From contig NZ_CP072597.1 in assembly GCF_018847975.1 (NCBI RefSeq), forward strand, positions 5,433,001 through 5,497,000: DNA of 64,000 nucleotides, given 5' to 3'. Position numbers and translations under genes: made by a program. The first letter of the stretch is position 1. The number at the start of each line of letters is the position of its first letter. Source of the DNA: Lysobacter sp. K5869 (GTDB lineage: Bacteria; Pseudomonadota; Gammaproteobacteria; Xanthomonadales; Xanthomonadaceae). Of the stretch, positions 19,029-27,716 are shown in pieces. The notes under the pieces were generated by a model. It ran no database searches. It was not told the DNA's origin and saw only the letters and a list, made by a program, of their open reading frames with translations.

Positions 19029-20285
19029 ATGACCGCCGCCGCCCCCAAGCCGCCGCTCGAACGCGACCCCGAACTGGCCGAGGTCGTCTCCGACGCCATG
19101 GACGTGGTGTCGAATCCGACCGACCTGCTGGTCACCCTGCTCGCGCTGACCATCGCCACCGCGGTGGGCGTGCTGGTCACGCGCAAGCTCAAGCAGAAGC
19201 TCGGCCATCAGCGGCCGATCCTGCTGACCCTGGTCGAGTATCTGTGCACGCCGGCGCTGACCTTGCTCACCCTCGGCGGACTGAGCCTGCTCGGCGGGTC
19301 GTTCGACAATCCGCTGATCGGGTTGGCCGGCACCTTGCTGATGCTGTTCCTGGCGATCCGCGTGTTCGGCGCGGTGGTGGAACTGCTGTTCCGCCCCACG
19401 CTGCCGCTGAAGATCATGCTGCGCGCGGTGACCGTGGTGGCGTGGCTGGCGCTGGTGGTCGGGGTGTTCGTCGACCGCAGCCAGACCCTGGCCAAGTTCT
19501 ACGGCGCCAGCTTCGAGTTCGGCGGCATCAAGATTTCCAGCCAGGGCCTGATCGGCGGGCTGATCAGCGGCGTGGTCATCGCCATCGTCGCGCTGTGGGG
19601 CGACAAGAGCGTCACCAAGCTGCTGCGCCGCAGCCGCACCTTGCAGCCGAACTTCATCCTGGCGCTGTCGCGCATCTTCAGCGTGGCGATCTGGATCGCC
19701 GCGACGCTGACCATCTTCGCGGTCAGCAACATCAACATCACCGCGCTGGCCGCCTTCGGCGGCGCGCTCGGCATCGGCCTGGGCCTGGGCCTGCAGAAGC
19801 TCGCGGCCAGCTACATCAGCGGCTTGATCGTATTGTTCGAGCAATCGGTGCGGGTCGGCGACAACATCGTCAGCAACTCGGTGTCCGGCCGGGTCACGCG
19901 CATGACCGTGCGCTACACCATGATCCGCACCCGCGACGGCGTCGAGGCGATCGTGCCCAACGACCTGCTGACCAACAACGTGATCGTCAATCAGTCCTGG
20001 TCGGACCGCAACCTGCGCCTGGTCTGCGGCGTGCTGGTCAAGGGCGACGCCGATCTGGCGCTGGCGCGCGAGCTGTTCGTCCAGGCGATGAGCGCGCAAT
20101 CGCGGGTGCTGCAGGATCCGGCGCCGCACATGTACATCACCGGCGTCAACGACAAGGGCATCCAGCTCGACGGGCATTTCTGGATTTCCGACCCGGAGAA
20201 CGGCCAGAACAACGTCGCCTCCGACATCTACGACGCGGTGCTGACCGCGTTCCGCCACAACGGCATCCAGCTGGTCGCGCAATAG
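19029..20285 (+). CDS. MscS-family mechanosensitive ion channel
   Basis: 418 residues. Membrane segments lie near 30-50, 65-85, 95-115, 125-145, 175-195 and 215-235, followed by the pore helix region AAFGGALGIGLGLGLQKLAA, whose Gly/Ala packing is the MscS TM3 signature. The cytoplasmic beta domain follows (IVLFEQSVRVGDNIV, VTRMTVRYTMIRTRDGVEAI, VPNDLLTNNVIVNQS). It is expected to release solutes on hypo-osmotic shock. It has more membrane helices than E. coli MscS, closer to the YbdG/YnaI-type paralogues. The start is the ATG at 19029, shortly after the DUF4087 stop; upstream frame is not protein-like. Confidence 0.88.
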   Translation: MTAAAPKPPLERDPELAEVVSDAMDVVSNPTDLLVTLLALTIATAVGVLVTRKLKQKLGHQRPILLTLVEYLCTPALTLLTLGGLSLLGGSFDNPLIGLAGTLLMLFLAIRVFGAVVELLFRPTLPLKIMLRAVTVVAWLALVVGVFVDRSQTLAKFYGASFEFGGIKISSQGLIGGLISGVVIAIVALWGDKSVTKLLRRSRTLQPNFILALSRIFSVAIWIAATLTIFAVSNINITALAAFGGALGIGLGLGLQKLAASYISGLIVLFEQSVRVGDNIVSNSVSGRVTRMTVRYTMIRTRDGVEAIVPNDLLTNNVIVNQSWSDRNLRLVCGVLVKGDADLALARELFVQAMSAQSRVLQDPAPHMYITGVNDKGIQLDGHFWISDPENGQNNVASDIYDAVLTAFRHNGIQLVAQ

Positions 20286-20355
20286 GCGCGTCCGGCGGGA
20301 CGCAGCGTCCGCCGGACGGCGCGCCGCCTCGGCGCGCGCGCAGTAGCATGGGCCG

Positions 20356-20748
20356 ATGACCGAGACCGCCCATCCGCGTTTCTTCTGGCAGTTCCCGATG
20401 CAACTGGTCCGGCACGCGCGCCTGGACGAATTCCTGCCCGACGACGGCCGCCTGCGCATCTTGTTCCTGTGGGGCAAGGACTGCCCGAACTGCGACATCG
20501 CCAAGGGCCAGATGCTGCTCGCGCAGGAGCGCTTCAGCTGGCCGGACGTGCAGTGGCTGCACGACAACGTCTACGAAGACCCGACTATGGCCACCCATTT
20601 CGGCCTGCACGGGATTCCGGCGTTCTTCGTGTTCCGCGGCGCGAAGAAGCTCGGACGGATCGGGCAGTGGCCGGGAACGGAGGCGTTCGTGGCGGCGATC
20701 GAAAAATTGCGCACGCCCGAAGCCGAAGTGTCGCGCCCCGCGCTGTAG
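20356..20748 (+). CDS. Thioredoxin-like protein with CPNC motif
   Basis: 130 residues with a thioredoxin fold. The redox centre is WGKDCPNCDIAKGQM (Cys43 and Cys46), and the cis-proline loop is HGIPAFFVFRGAKKLGR. The active site CPNC differs from the CGPC of thioredoxin. There is no signal peptide, so it is probably a cytoplasmic reductase or chaperone-like thioredoxin. The last codons read into a TGTAGGAGCGG repeat: the TAG stop is the TAG of the repeat's own first bases, so insertion of the repeat may have set the present C-terminus. Confidence 0.8.
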   Translation: MTETAHPRFFWQFPMQLVRHARLDEFLPDDGRLRILFLWGKDCPNCDIAKGQMLLAQERFSWPDVQWLHDNVYEDPTMATHFGLHGIPAFFVFRGAKKLGRIGQWPGTEAFVAAIEKLRTPEAEVSRPAL

Positions 20749-20907
20749 GAGCGGCGTAAGCCGCGACCGCCCGGCAAGAACGTAGCAAACGCGCGGCCCC
20801 AAAATGGCGCGCCGCAAACGCTCGATACCCGTCCTATCCGCCTCGCCTTCAACGACCTCCGCGGCATTCGCCCTGCGCGGTCCGCCGCAACCCGCGCCGC
20901 TCATACA
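20744..20907. repeat. Possible decayed composite element, copy E
   Basis: The left end TGTAGGAGCGGCGTAAGCCG is intact. The right end reads CGCGCCGCTCATACA, a mutated version of the inverted terminus, at a distance of 164 bases, close to the 167-169 bases of the other copies. The interior no longer matches well, so membership is inferred from ends and length. Confidence 0.45.
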
Positions 20908-20972
20908 AATCTCACTTGGCGCCCGCCGCACCCGAGGCGCAGACTGCCTCCGCCTCCCCACAGCCCGCCGCC

Positions 20973-21608
20973 ATGTTCGACGCCTCCACCCTCGCCGCCT
21001 ACCTCGTCGCCGCCGCCGTGCTGGTGTTCATCCCCGGCCCCGGCACCGCCTGGATCGTCGCCCAGAGCGCCGCCGGCGGCACCGCGCGCGGCATCCAGGC
21101 CGCGTTCGGGCTGGAGACGGCGACGCTGATCCACGCCCTCGCCGCCGGCCTGGGCCTGTCGGCGCTGCTGGCGACCTCGGCGCTGGCGTTCGAGATCCTC
21201 AAGTACGCCGGCGCCGCCTACCTGATCTGGCTCGGCATCAAAGCCTGGCGCGCCAAGCCCGCGGCGGCGGCCGACGCCGAACGCCCGGCCGAAACGCCGG
21301 CGCCGGTGTCGGCGCGGCAGGTGTATCTGCGCTCGGTCATGACCGGCGTGCTGAACCCCAAGGTGGCGGTGTTCTTCCTCGCCTTCCTGCCGCAGTTCGT
21401 GCATCCCGAGCGCGGCATGGTGTGGCTGCAGTTCCTGGTGCTGGGCGTGCTGCTGTCGATGATCGGCCTGACCAACAGCCTGATGCTGAGCTTCGCCGTC
21501 GGCCGCTTCGGCCGCCGCTTCGCCGCCGGCGGCGGGCGCTGGAAGGAACGCCTGACCGGCAGCGTGTTCATCGCCCTGGGCCTGCGCCTGGCCGTGCAGC
21601 AACGCTGA
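20973..21608 (+). CDS. LysE-family amino-acid exporter
   Basis: 211 residues from the ATG at 20973 (MFDASTLAAYLVAAAVLVFI). Family landmarks are PGPGTAWIVAQSAAGG near 20-35, the loop GAAYLIWLGIKAWR, and VMTGVLNPKVAVFFLAFLPQF in the second half. About six membrane helices are visible. RhtB/LysE proteins export amino acids or homoserine lactones; the substrate cannot be told. An upstream in-frame ATG at 20916 would add 19 Ala/Pro-rich residues and is less likely because the family starts directly with a membrane helix. The repeat copy E lies just upstream. Confidence 0.85.
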   Translation: MFDASTLAAYLVAAAVLVFIPGPGTAWIVAQSAAGGTARGIQAAFGLETATLIHALAAGLGLSALLATSALAFEILKYAGAAYLIWLGIKAWRAKPAAAADAERPAETPAPVSARQVYLRSVMTGVLNPKVAVFFLAFLPQFVHPERGMVWLQFLVLGVLLSMIGLTNSLMLSFAVGRFGRRFAAGGGRWKERLTGSVFIALGLRLAVQQR

Positions 21609-21721
21609 GCGGCGCTTGAACCCGGCCTTTACGCGCGCCCCGCCGCAGCCCCGGCCGGCTTGAACCGGCGCCCGCGCAGCCGCAGGTCGGTAGTTCACGA
21701 CTTCGCACCGGAGCGCCGCGC

Positions 21722-22456
21722 ATGAAGACCCAAGGCTTTCTCGACCAGTTGCTCAAGACCGCCCAGGACAGCCTGAGCGGCGGCGGATTGGGCGACCTGC
21801 TCGGCGGCGGCAAGCCGCTGGCGCGCACCGAGCCGCCGCGCGGCGGCGACGCGCGCGGCGAGGAAAAGCGCGGCCTGCTCAACGCCGACTTCGGCAAGGG
21901 CGCTTTGGCCGGCGGCGCGCTCGGTCTGCTGCTGGGCAACAAGAAGCTGCGCAAGCACGCCGGCAAGTTCGCCCTCGCCGGCGGCGTGGCCGCGGTCGGC
22001 GTGCTGGCGTACAAGGCGTACGGCGACTACAAGCGCCAGCAGGAAGGTCCGGGCGCGGCCGAGCCGCGCACGGTGGACCGCTTGCCGCCGCCGCAGGCCG
22101 AACTGCACAGCCGCGCGATCCTGCAGGCGCTGGTCGCCGCGTCCAAGGCCGACGGCCACATCGACGCGCGCGAACGCGAAGCCATCGAAGGTGAGTTCGT
22201 GCGCATCGACGGCGATACGCAATTGCGCTCGTGGCTGCATACGGAGCTGGAAAAACCGCTCGACCCGGCCGAAGTCGCGCGCGCCGCCGACACGCCGGAA
22301 ACCGCGGCGGAAATGTATCTGGCCAGTTTGCTGGCGGCGGACGAACAGAACTTCATGGAACGCGCGTATCTCGACGAATTGGCGCGCCAGCTCAAGATCG
22401 ACGACGCGCTCAAGGCGCGGCTGGAGCAGCAGTTGCGCGACGCGCAGCAGAGCTGA
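21722..22456 (+). CDS. DUF533/YebE-type TerB-like membrane protein
   Basis: 244 residues. The N-terminal half is Gly-rich (SLSGGGLGDLLGGGKPL) and contains a glycine-rich membrane segment, GALAGGALGLLLGNKKLRKH followed by FALAGGVAAVGVLAYKAYGDY. The C-terminal half (from about 125) is a TerB-like helical domain: ILQALVAASKADGHIDARER with conserved acidic residues, then EMYLASLLAADEQNFMERAY. It matches the DUF533 family (YebE, an inner-membrane protein of stress regulons in enterobacteria). Molecular function unknown. GAGCG 8-12 bases upstream could serve as ribosome site. Confidence 0.85.
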   Translation: MKTQGFLDQLLKTAQDSLSGGGLGDLLGGGKPLARTEPPRGGDARGEEKRGLLNADFGKGALAGGALGLLLGNKKLRKHAGKFALAGGVAAVGVLAYKAYGDYKRQQEGPGAAEPRTVDRLPPPQAELHSRAILQALVAASKADGHIDAREREAIEGEFVRIDGDTQLRSWLHTELEKPLDPAEVARAADTPETAAEMYLASLLAADEQNFMERAYLDELARQLKIDDALKARLEQQLRDAQQS

Positions 22457-22650
22457 TCGCATCGGCGAACGCGGGCTTCGGCTCCGATGCGTTCCGCTTC
22501 CCGGCGATCTCCCTTCGCGCTTCGACCGGCGGCCGCGACAGCCGCCGCCGCGTGATCCGCTGCGCGTTCCCGGCCTCGGAAGTCGCCACCGCCGCGCGCA
22601 ACCGTTAGCATCGCCGACGGCGCCGCCCGGCGCCCAAGCGGACCGCCGAC

Positions 22651-23181
22651 ATGCGATTGCTGATCCCCGCCCTGCTCGCGCTGACCTTCGTCGGCTGCTC
22701 CTGCCAGCGCCACACCGACGATGCCGACGGCGCCGCGAACGCGGCCCAGACCGACGCGCCCGCGACGAATTCCCCGGCCACGCCCAGCGCGGCCGAACTG
22801 CGCGCCCAGGCGACCGAGAAAAAACGCAACGAGGCCATGAACGAAGCGGTGGATACCTTGCATCGGTATCTGCAGCGCATCGGCGCCGGCGATACCGATG
22901 CGGCGGCCAAGTTCTGGGGCTATCAGCGCGCACCGCGCGGCAACGAGGAAGCCGATCTGCGCACGCTGAAGAACCTGCGCGGACTGCGGATCGAGAACGA
23001 GGCGCCGGAACCCTTGGATAAGGAAGCGGTGCCGGAGCTGCTGCGCATTCCGGTGGAACTGCGCGCGACCTTGGAGAACGGCGAGAACCGGCGCTACAAG
23101 GGCTGGTACCGGCTGCGGCGCAATCAGGTCGAACAGCGCTGGGAACTGACCGGGGTGTTGGTGGCGGTTACGTTGCAGTAA
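22651..23181 (+). CDS. Putative lipoprotein, unknown function
   Basis: 176 residues. The signal sequence MRLLIPALLALTFVGCSCQR contains a lipobox with Cys16 (VGC), so it is probably lipid-anchored. A Thr/Ala/Pro linker (about 20-50) leads to a globular part with NTF2-like character: EAVDTLHRYLQRIGAGDTDA, AKFWGYQ, and a C-terminal YKGWYRLRRNQVEQRWELTG. The design (short lipoprotein anchor plus NTF2-like fold ending in a strand pair) is similar to the next gene's product at 23445, suggesting related proteins. Family not recognised. Confidence 0.7.
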   Translation: MRLLIPALLALTFVGCSCQRHTDDADGAANAAQTDAPATNSPATPSAAELRAQATEKKRNEAMNEAVDTLHRYLQRIGAGDTDAAAKFWGYQRAPRGNEEADLRTLKNLRGLRIENEAPEPLDKEAVPELLRIPVELRATLENGENRRYKGWYRLRRNQVEQRWELTGVLVAVTLQ

Positions 23182-23222
23182 GCCGCTCGGGTTTCAGGTC
23201 GCTTTCGCCGCAATCGAATTGG

Positions 23223-23304
23223 CGCGGTCGCGGCTTACGCCGCTCCTACAGGGGCTGCGGATGGCGCATCGCGCCCTGTAGGAGCGGCGTAAGCCGCGAC
23301 CGCG
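23223..23304. repeat. 82-bp outward-facing repeat pair
   Basis: CGCGGTCGCGGCTTACGCCG leads to CTCCTACA, then a spacer of about 26 bases, then TGTAGGAGCGGCGTAAGCCG to CGACCGCG. The 28-base arms are perfect reverse complements. The pair has the opposite orientation from the composite 168-bp elements. It lies between two lipoprotein genes. A similar pair is at 58835-58920. Confidence 0.88.
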
Positions 23305-23444
23305 AACCCACCCGTTCCGACGACCCCATCGAACGCCCCGACCCTGACGCCGCGCCAACCCGCGAACGCCGCTCCCGCGCGACGCGCCTTACACTGCGCT
23401 CTTCGCGCCGCACCGCGGCGCGCCCGGTTTTCCAGGACTCCGCC

Positions 23445-24197
23445 ATGCGCTCATCGCCCGCCCTTGCCCTGCTCACCGCCGCGCTGCTGAGCGCCGCGCT
23501 CGCCGCCTGCGGCGGCAAAGACGCCGCCGTCGACGGCGACGGCCACAATGCCGGCGATCCCTCGGCGCTGCCGGCGCCGGAAGGCGGCCGCGGCAGCATC
23601 ACCGGCATGCCCGACGCGGGCCAGCCCGGCCCCGCCGGCGCGCCGGCCGCAACGCCGCCGCAGCTCGACGAAAACGGCAATCCGCTGCCGCCGACCGATC
23701 CCAACGCCGCGCCCGATCCGAACGCGCCCGTCGATCCGGCGGCGCCGGTGCCGGCCGCGCAGGACCCGGCCGCGGTCGACGCGGCGCCGGCCAATCCCGC
23801 CGATCCCGCCGCGGCCGCGGGCGAACCCACCGCCGAAGACGCGGTCGCGGTGGTGCGCGACTACTACGCCGCGATCAACGCCCATCGCTACGAGCGCGCC
23901 TACGCGCTGTGGTCCGACGGCGGCCGCGCCAGCGGCCAGGACGCGCAGCAGTTCGCCAACGGCTTCGCCCAGACCGCGGGCGTGTCGGTGGAACTGGCGC
24001 CTGCGGGCCGCGTCGACGCCGGCGCCGGTCAGCGCCATATCGAAGTGCCGGTGTCGGTCACCGCGACTCAACGCGACGGCAGCCAGCGCCGTTTCGTCGG
24101 CGCCTACACCTTGCGCCGCACCATGGTCGACGGCGCCAGCGCCGAACAGCGCGCGTGGCGCATCGCCAGCGCCGACATCCGCGAGCTCAAGCCGTGA
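23445..24197 (+). CDS. Putative lipoprotein with NTF2-like C-terminal domain
   Basis: 250 residues. Signal and lipobox are MRSSPALALLTAALLSAALA then ACGG, with the acylated Cys near residue 22. About 100 residues of Pro/Ala/Asp-rich low complexity follow (PDPNAPVDPAAPVPAA), then a domain starting DAVAVVRDYYAAINAHRYER with the look of SnoaL/NTF2-like folds, ending with paired strands (QRRFVGAYTLRRTMVDG). The last codons overlap the next gene as GTGA, so the two are translationally coupled. Function unknown; envelope location likely. Confidence 0.75.
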   Translation: MRSSPALALLTAALLSAALAACGGKDAAVDGDGHNAGDPSALPAPEGGRGSITGMPDAGQPGPAGAPAATPPQLDENGNPLPPTDPNAAPDPNAPVDPAAPVPAAQDPAAVDAAPANPADPAAAAGEPTAEDAVAVVRDYYAAINAHRYERAYALWSDGGRASGQDAQQFANGFAQTAGVSVELAPAGRVDAGAGQRHIEVPVSVTATQRDGSQRRFVGAYTLRRTMVDGASAEQRAWRIASADIRELKP

Positions 24198-24928
24198 GCG
24201 CGGCGCGCCTCGGCGTCGCCGTCGCGCTCGCGTTGACGCTGGCCGCGTGCCAACAACGCGAAGCGGCCGCGCCGGCCAGCGAAGCGTCGGCGCCGAAGAC
24301 GCCGCCCGCCGCGACGGCGACGATCAATGCCAACCACGCACCCGCGCGCCCCGCGCTCGCGCCCGTCGCCGACTACGTACTGCCCGGCCCGCTCGCGCCC
24401 GATCTCGGCGTCGAACAACTGCGCCAATTGTTCGGCGCCGACAACGTCGCCATCGACGAACACCTGCCCGGCGCCGAGGGCGAGGAATTCCGCGGCGTGC
24501 GCCTGTTCGACAAAGACCCGACCCGCCGCGCGCGCATCTATTTCCAGGACAGCGAAACACTGCGCGGCCTGTCGATCGTCGTCGTCGACGAACCCGGCTC
24601 CCGCTGGCGCCTGGACAACGGCCTCAAAATCGGCCAGCCCTTGAGCGAACTGTCCCGCCTCAACGGCAAGCCGCTGCGGTTCTTCGGCATGGACTGGGAC
24701 TACGGCGGCGTCATCTCCGATTGGAACGGCGGCGCGCTCGCGCCCAAGGACGGCGATCCGGTGCGGCGCAACGCGCGCCTGAGCCTCGCGGACAACGCGC
24801 CGCCGCAAGCGAAGGTGCCGACCGGCGACGGCGAGTTCTCCAGCGACGACAAGCGCTACCCCGAACAGGGATCGCTGCTGCGCGTCGGCGAGTTGAGCGT
24901 GTCCTTCCCCGGCGAGGACGACCTGTGA
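24194..24928 (+). CDS. Putative lipoprotein, unknown function
   Basis: 244 residues from a GTG start that overlaps the stop of the previous gene (GTGA). The signal MSAARLGVAVALALTLAACQ has a lipobox LAAC with Cys19. An Ala/Pro linker (about 25-55) precedes a compact domain: PLAPDLGVEQLRQLFGADNV, RRARIYFQDSETLRGLSIVV, SRWRLDNGLKIGQPLSELSR and GMDWDYGGVISDW. This resembles lipoproteins that sense or process ligands with an LxxLFG repeat, but I do not recognise the family. It is probably co-expressed with the lipoprotein upstream. Confidence 0.72.
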   Translation: MSAARLGVAVALALTLAACQQREAAAPASEASAPKTPPAATATINANHAPARPALAPVADYVLPGPLAPDLGVEQLRQLFGADNVAIDEHLPGAEGEEFRGVRLFDKDPTRRARIYFQDSETLRGLSIVVVDEPGSRWRLDNGLKIGQPLSELSRLNGKPLRFFGMDWDYGGVISDWNGGALAPKDGDPVRRNARLSLADNAPPQAKVPTGDGEFSSDDKRYPEQGSLLRVGELSVSFPGEDDL

Positions 24929-24944
24929 CGCCGCGGCCGCGCGC

Positions 24945-25400
24945 ATGAACGCCGCGCCGCGCATCGTGCTGGACAGCAACGTCTGCCTGGATCTGTTCGC
25001 GTTCCGCGACCCGGCCGCGGCGCCGTTGCTGCAGGCCTTGCGCAGCGGCGCGGTGGCGGCGGTCACCGACGTCGCGTGCCGCGAGGAATGGCACCGCATC
25101 CTCGACTACCCGAACCTGGCCTTGAGCGCCGACGTGCGCGAATCCTGCCTGCGCGAATACGACGAACTGTTGCGTCCGTTCGACGGCTTCGCCGACGCCG
25201 ACGCACAACGATTGCCGCGTTGCGCCGATCCCGACGATCAGAAATTCCTCGAATTGGCCCAGGCCGCCGGCGCGCGCTGGCTGCTCAGCCGCGACCACGC
25301 GCTGGTGGTGCTCGGGCGGCGCACCGCGCGGGCGGGCCTGTTCGAGATCATGACGCCGCGGACCTGGGTGGCGCTGAATGCGTTCCGGGCTGGCGAATAG
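24945..25400 (+). CDS. PIN-domain protein, putative toxin-type RNase
   Basis: 151 residues. It begins RIVLDSNVCLDLFAFRDP with the first conserved PIN aspartate at Asp10, then a central Glu region (CREEWHRILDYP), CADPDDQKFLELAQAAGARW and LLSRDHALVVL, supplying the later acidic residues of the metal centre. This resembles the PIN group found as toxins of VapBC-like pairs (COG1569-like). No antitoxin gene is visible: the upstream gene is a lipoprotein and the downstream gene an AraC regulator. It starts 16 bases after the lipoprotein stop, so it probably shares that transcript. A house-keeping RNase role is possible. Confidence 0.75.
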   Translation: MNAAPRIVLDSNVCLDLFAFRDPAAAPLLQALRSGAVAAVTDVACREEWHRILDYPNLALSADVRESCLREYDELLRPFDGFADADAQRLPRCADPDDQKFLELAQAAGARWLLSRDHALVVLGRRTARAGLFEIMTPRTWVALNAFRAGE

Positions 25401-25483
25401 TCGCGATCCGGGCGAAACGCTCCGCGCCTGAGGCGCCCTCGCGGCCGCCTCGCCGGTCGCCGCCGCGTGCCATACTCGGCCCC

Positions 25484-26308
25484 ATGCGAGGCGTGCCCGA
25501 CCGTTTCGACGATGCCTTCGATGCCGCTCAGTTCCGGCAGGTCGCGCATCGCCCGGGCGTCGAGCTGTACCGCGCCCACATCGTCCGCCATTCCTTCGAT
25601 CCGCACACCCACGAAGCCTACGGCCTGGGCGCGATCGAATCGGGCGTCGAGCGCTTCCGCTACCGCGGCAGCGACCATCTCGCCCCGCCCGATTCGCTGG
25701 TGCTGATGAACCCCGACGTGCTGCACACCGGCCACGCGGAAACCGCCGAGGGCTGGCGCTACCGGATGATCTACGTCGAACCCGAAGCCGCCGCCGAGAT
25801 CACCGGCGACGAGGGCTGGTGGTTCGCCGACGCGGTGCGCCACGACCCGGCGCGCGCGCGCCGGGTGACCGCGCGCCTGGACGCGCTGTGGCATGCGCGC
25901 GAGCCGCTGGCTTTCGACAGCCAACTGCACGCCTTGCTGGAAGAATTCCGCGACCACGCCAAGCTGCCGCGGCGCGCGCGGCCGGAAGCGCCCAAGCGCT
26001 TCGCCGCGGTGCTCGATTGCTTGCGCGCGCGCCTGTCCGAGCGCGTGACGCTGGAAGAGCTGGCCGCGGTCGCCGAGCTGAGCCCGTTCCACTTCCTGCG
26101 CCAATTCCGCGCGCAGTACCACGTCACCCCGCAGCAGATGCTGATGGCGCTGCGCCTGCACGAAGCCAAGCGGCTGCTCGCCGCGGGGCTGCCGCCGGCG
26201 CGGATCGCGGCGGACACCGGGTTGACCGATCAAGCCCATCTCACTCGCGCGTTCCAACGCCGCTACGGCGTGACGCCGGCGCGCTACCAAAAGCAAATCC
26301 GCGGCTAA
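25484..26308 (+). CDS. AraC-family transcriptional regulator
   Basis: 274 residues from the ATG at 25484. The N-terminal half is a cupin-like ligand domain (HSFDPHTHEAYGLGAIESGV, LMNPDVLHTGHAE). The C-terminal 100 residues carry two helix-turn-helix motifs, LEELAAVAELSPFHFLRQFR and PPARIAADTGLTDQAHLTRA, ending with the family's RRYGVTPARYQK. It is probably a local regulator of the EamA transporter gene, 263 bases downstream on the same strand. A composite repeat lies between them. Regulator plus EamA exporter is a common pairing; the inducer is unknown. Confidence 0.88.
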   Translation: MRGVPDRFDDAFDAAQFRQVAHRPGVELYRAHIVRHSFDPHTHEAYGLGAIESGVERFRYRGSDHLAPPDSLVLMNPDVLHTGHAETAEGWRYRMIYVEPEAAAEITGDEGWWFADAVRHDPARARRVTARLDALWHAREPLAFDSQLHALLEEFRDHAKLPRRARPEAPKRFAAVLDCLRARLSERVTLEELAAVAELSPFHFLRQFRAQYHVTPQQMLMALRLHEAKRLLAAGLPPARIAADTGLTDQAHLTRAFQRRYGVTPARYQKQIRG

Positions 26309-26326
26309 GAAAGCCACGATTCTTCC

Positions 26327-26494
26327 TGTAGGAGCGGCGTAAGCCGCGACCAACCGAAGCGATCTCATACCACTTCGACCTCCGAAGCCCGGTTCCCCAA
26401 GCGCTCCAACTCTCAAGGCCGAGGTTTCACCGACTTCAAGCCAGGACGCTTTCGCGCATCGCTACGATGGATCGCGGCTTACGCCGCTCCTACA
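26327..26494. repeat. 168-bp composite element, copy B
   Basis: The ends are TGTAGGAGCGGCGTAAGCCG and the inverted CGGCTTACGCCGCTCCTACA. Just inside the left end it reads ACCAACCGAAGC, then CATACCACT and CCGAAGCCC; the right half has GCTTTCGCGCATCGCT. These internal words recur in copies C and D. It fills most of the gap between the AraC and EamA genes. Confidence 0.85.
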
Positions 26495-26571
26495 GCCGCT
26501 CCGCCGCGGTACCGCCGCCAACCGCAATCTCGTACAAGACGCCCCGCCCCACGCCCCGCCATCCTGCGCCC

Positions 26572-27543
26572 ATGCTGCTAGGAACCCTCTACGCCCTGCT
26601 CGCCGGCCTGATCTGGGGCCTGGTCTTCGTCGGCCCGCTGCTGCTGCCCGAATACCCGGCCGCGCTGCAGTCGGTCGGCCGCTACCTCGCGTTCGGCCTG
26701 ATCGCGCTGCCGCTGGCCTGGCTCGACCGCAAGGCGCTGCGCCAGCTCGCGCGCGCCGACTGGATCGAAGCGCTCAAGCTCTCGCTGATCGGCAACCTGC
26801 TCTATTACCTATGCCTCGCCAGCGCGATCCAACGCGCTGGCGGCCCGCTGCCGACGATGATCATCGGCACCTTGCCGGTCGTCATCGCGATCAGCGCCAA
26901 CCTGCGCAACGCGCGCCGCGACGGCCGCTTGCCATGGCTGCGGCTGGCGCCGTCGCTGCTGCTGATCGCCGCCGGCATCGCCTGCGTCAACCGCGCCGAA
27001 TTGCGCGAACTGCAAGCGCAATCGCACGCCGACCTCAGCCGCTACGCACTCGGCGGCCTGCTCGCGTTCGGCGCGGTGATCTGCTGGACCTGGTATCCGC
27101 TGCGCAACGCCGACTGGCTGCGCGCGCATCCCGACCGCAGCCCGCGCACCTGGGCCACCGCGCAAGGCGTGGCGATCCTGCCGCTGGCGCTCATCGGCTA
27201 CATCGCGCTGTGGCTGTACATGAGCGCCACCCACTCGCCGTTCCCGATGCCGTTCGGTCCGCGCGCGGGCTATTTCATCGCGTTGATGGCGACCATCGGC
27301 TTGTTCGCTTCGTGGGTCGGCACGCTGTGCTGGAACGAAGCCAGCCAGCGCTTGCCGACCGCGCTGGCCGGACAATTGATCGTGTTCGAGACATTGTTCG
27401 CGCTGACCTACGCTTTCATTCTGCGCGAACGGATGCCGCCGGCGTTGACCTTGACCGGCATCGCCTTGTTGGTGGCCGGCGTGTTGTGGGCGCTGCGGAT
27501 CAAGCCGGTGCCGCCGGAAGTCGCGGCCGAGAGCGCGGCCTGA
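26572..27543 (+). CDS. EamA/DMT-family transporter
   Basis: 323 residues with ten predicted membrane helices in two EamA repeats. The N-terminus MLLGTLYALLAGLIWGLVFV and the mid-protein GGLLAFGAVICWTWYPLRNA are the two repeat starts. C-terminal features are ALAGQLIVFETLFALTYAFI and GIALLVAGVLWALRIK. The substrate is unknown; members export amino acids, nucleosides or drugs. The ATG at 26572 directly precedes the first helix. Its partner is the upstream AraC-type regulator. Confidence 0.85.
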   Translation: MLLGTLYALLAGLIWGLVFVGPLLLPEYPAALQSVGRYLAFGLIALPLAWLDRKALRQLARADWIEALKLSLIGNLLYYLCLASAIQRAGGPLPTMIIGTLPVVIAISANLRNARRDGRLPWLRLAPSLLLIAAGIACVNRAELRELQAQSHADLSRYALGGLLAFGAVICWTWYPLRNADWLRAHPDRSPRTWATAQGVAILPLALIGYIALWLYMSATHSPFPMPFGPRAGYFIALMATIGLFASWVGTLCWNEASQRLPTALAGQLIVFETLFALTYAFILRERMPPALTLTGIALLVAGVLWALRIKPVPPEVAAESAA

Positions 27544-27716
27544 CCGAAGCGGCCGACCGAGAGCGACGCTTCACCCTCGAATCCGAGCGCATCAAAAAAC
27601 ATCAACGCGTTCGCGCGGCGCGAACGGCCATGGACGGCGGCGCGGCATTTTGCCGCATCTGCGCGCATCGCGGCGGGACTAGGCTGGCCGGCATTTTCCC
27701 GCAGCCATGGTTCCGC

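Noticed and set aside
23223..23304. Rho-independent terminator at the outward repeat pair
   Set aside because: Very stable stem but no T-tract, and the same sequence recurs between unrelated genes in many settings; treated as a repeat.
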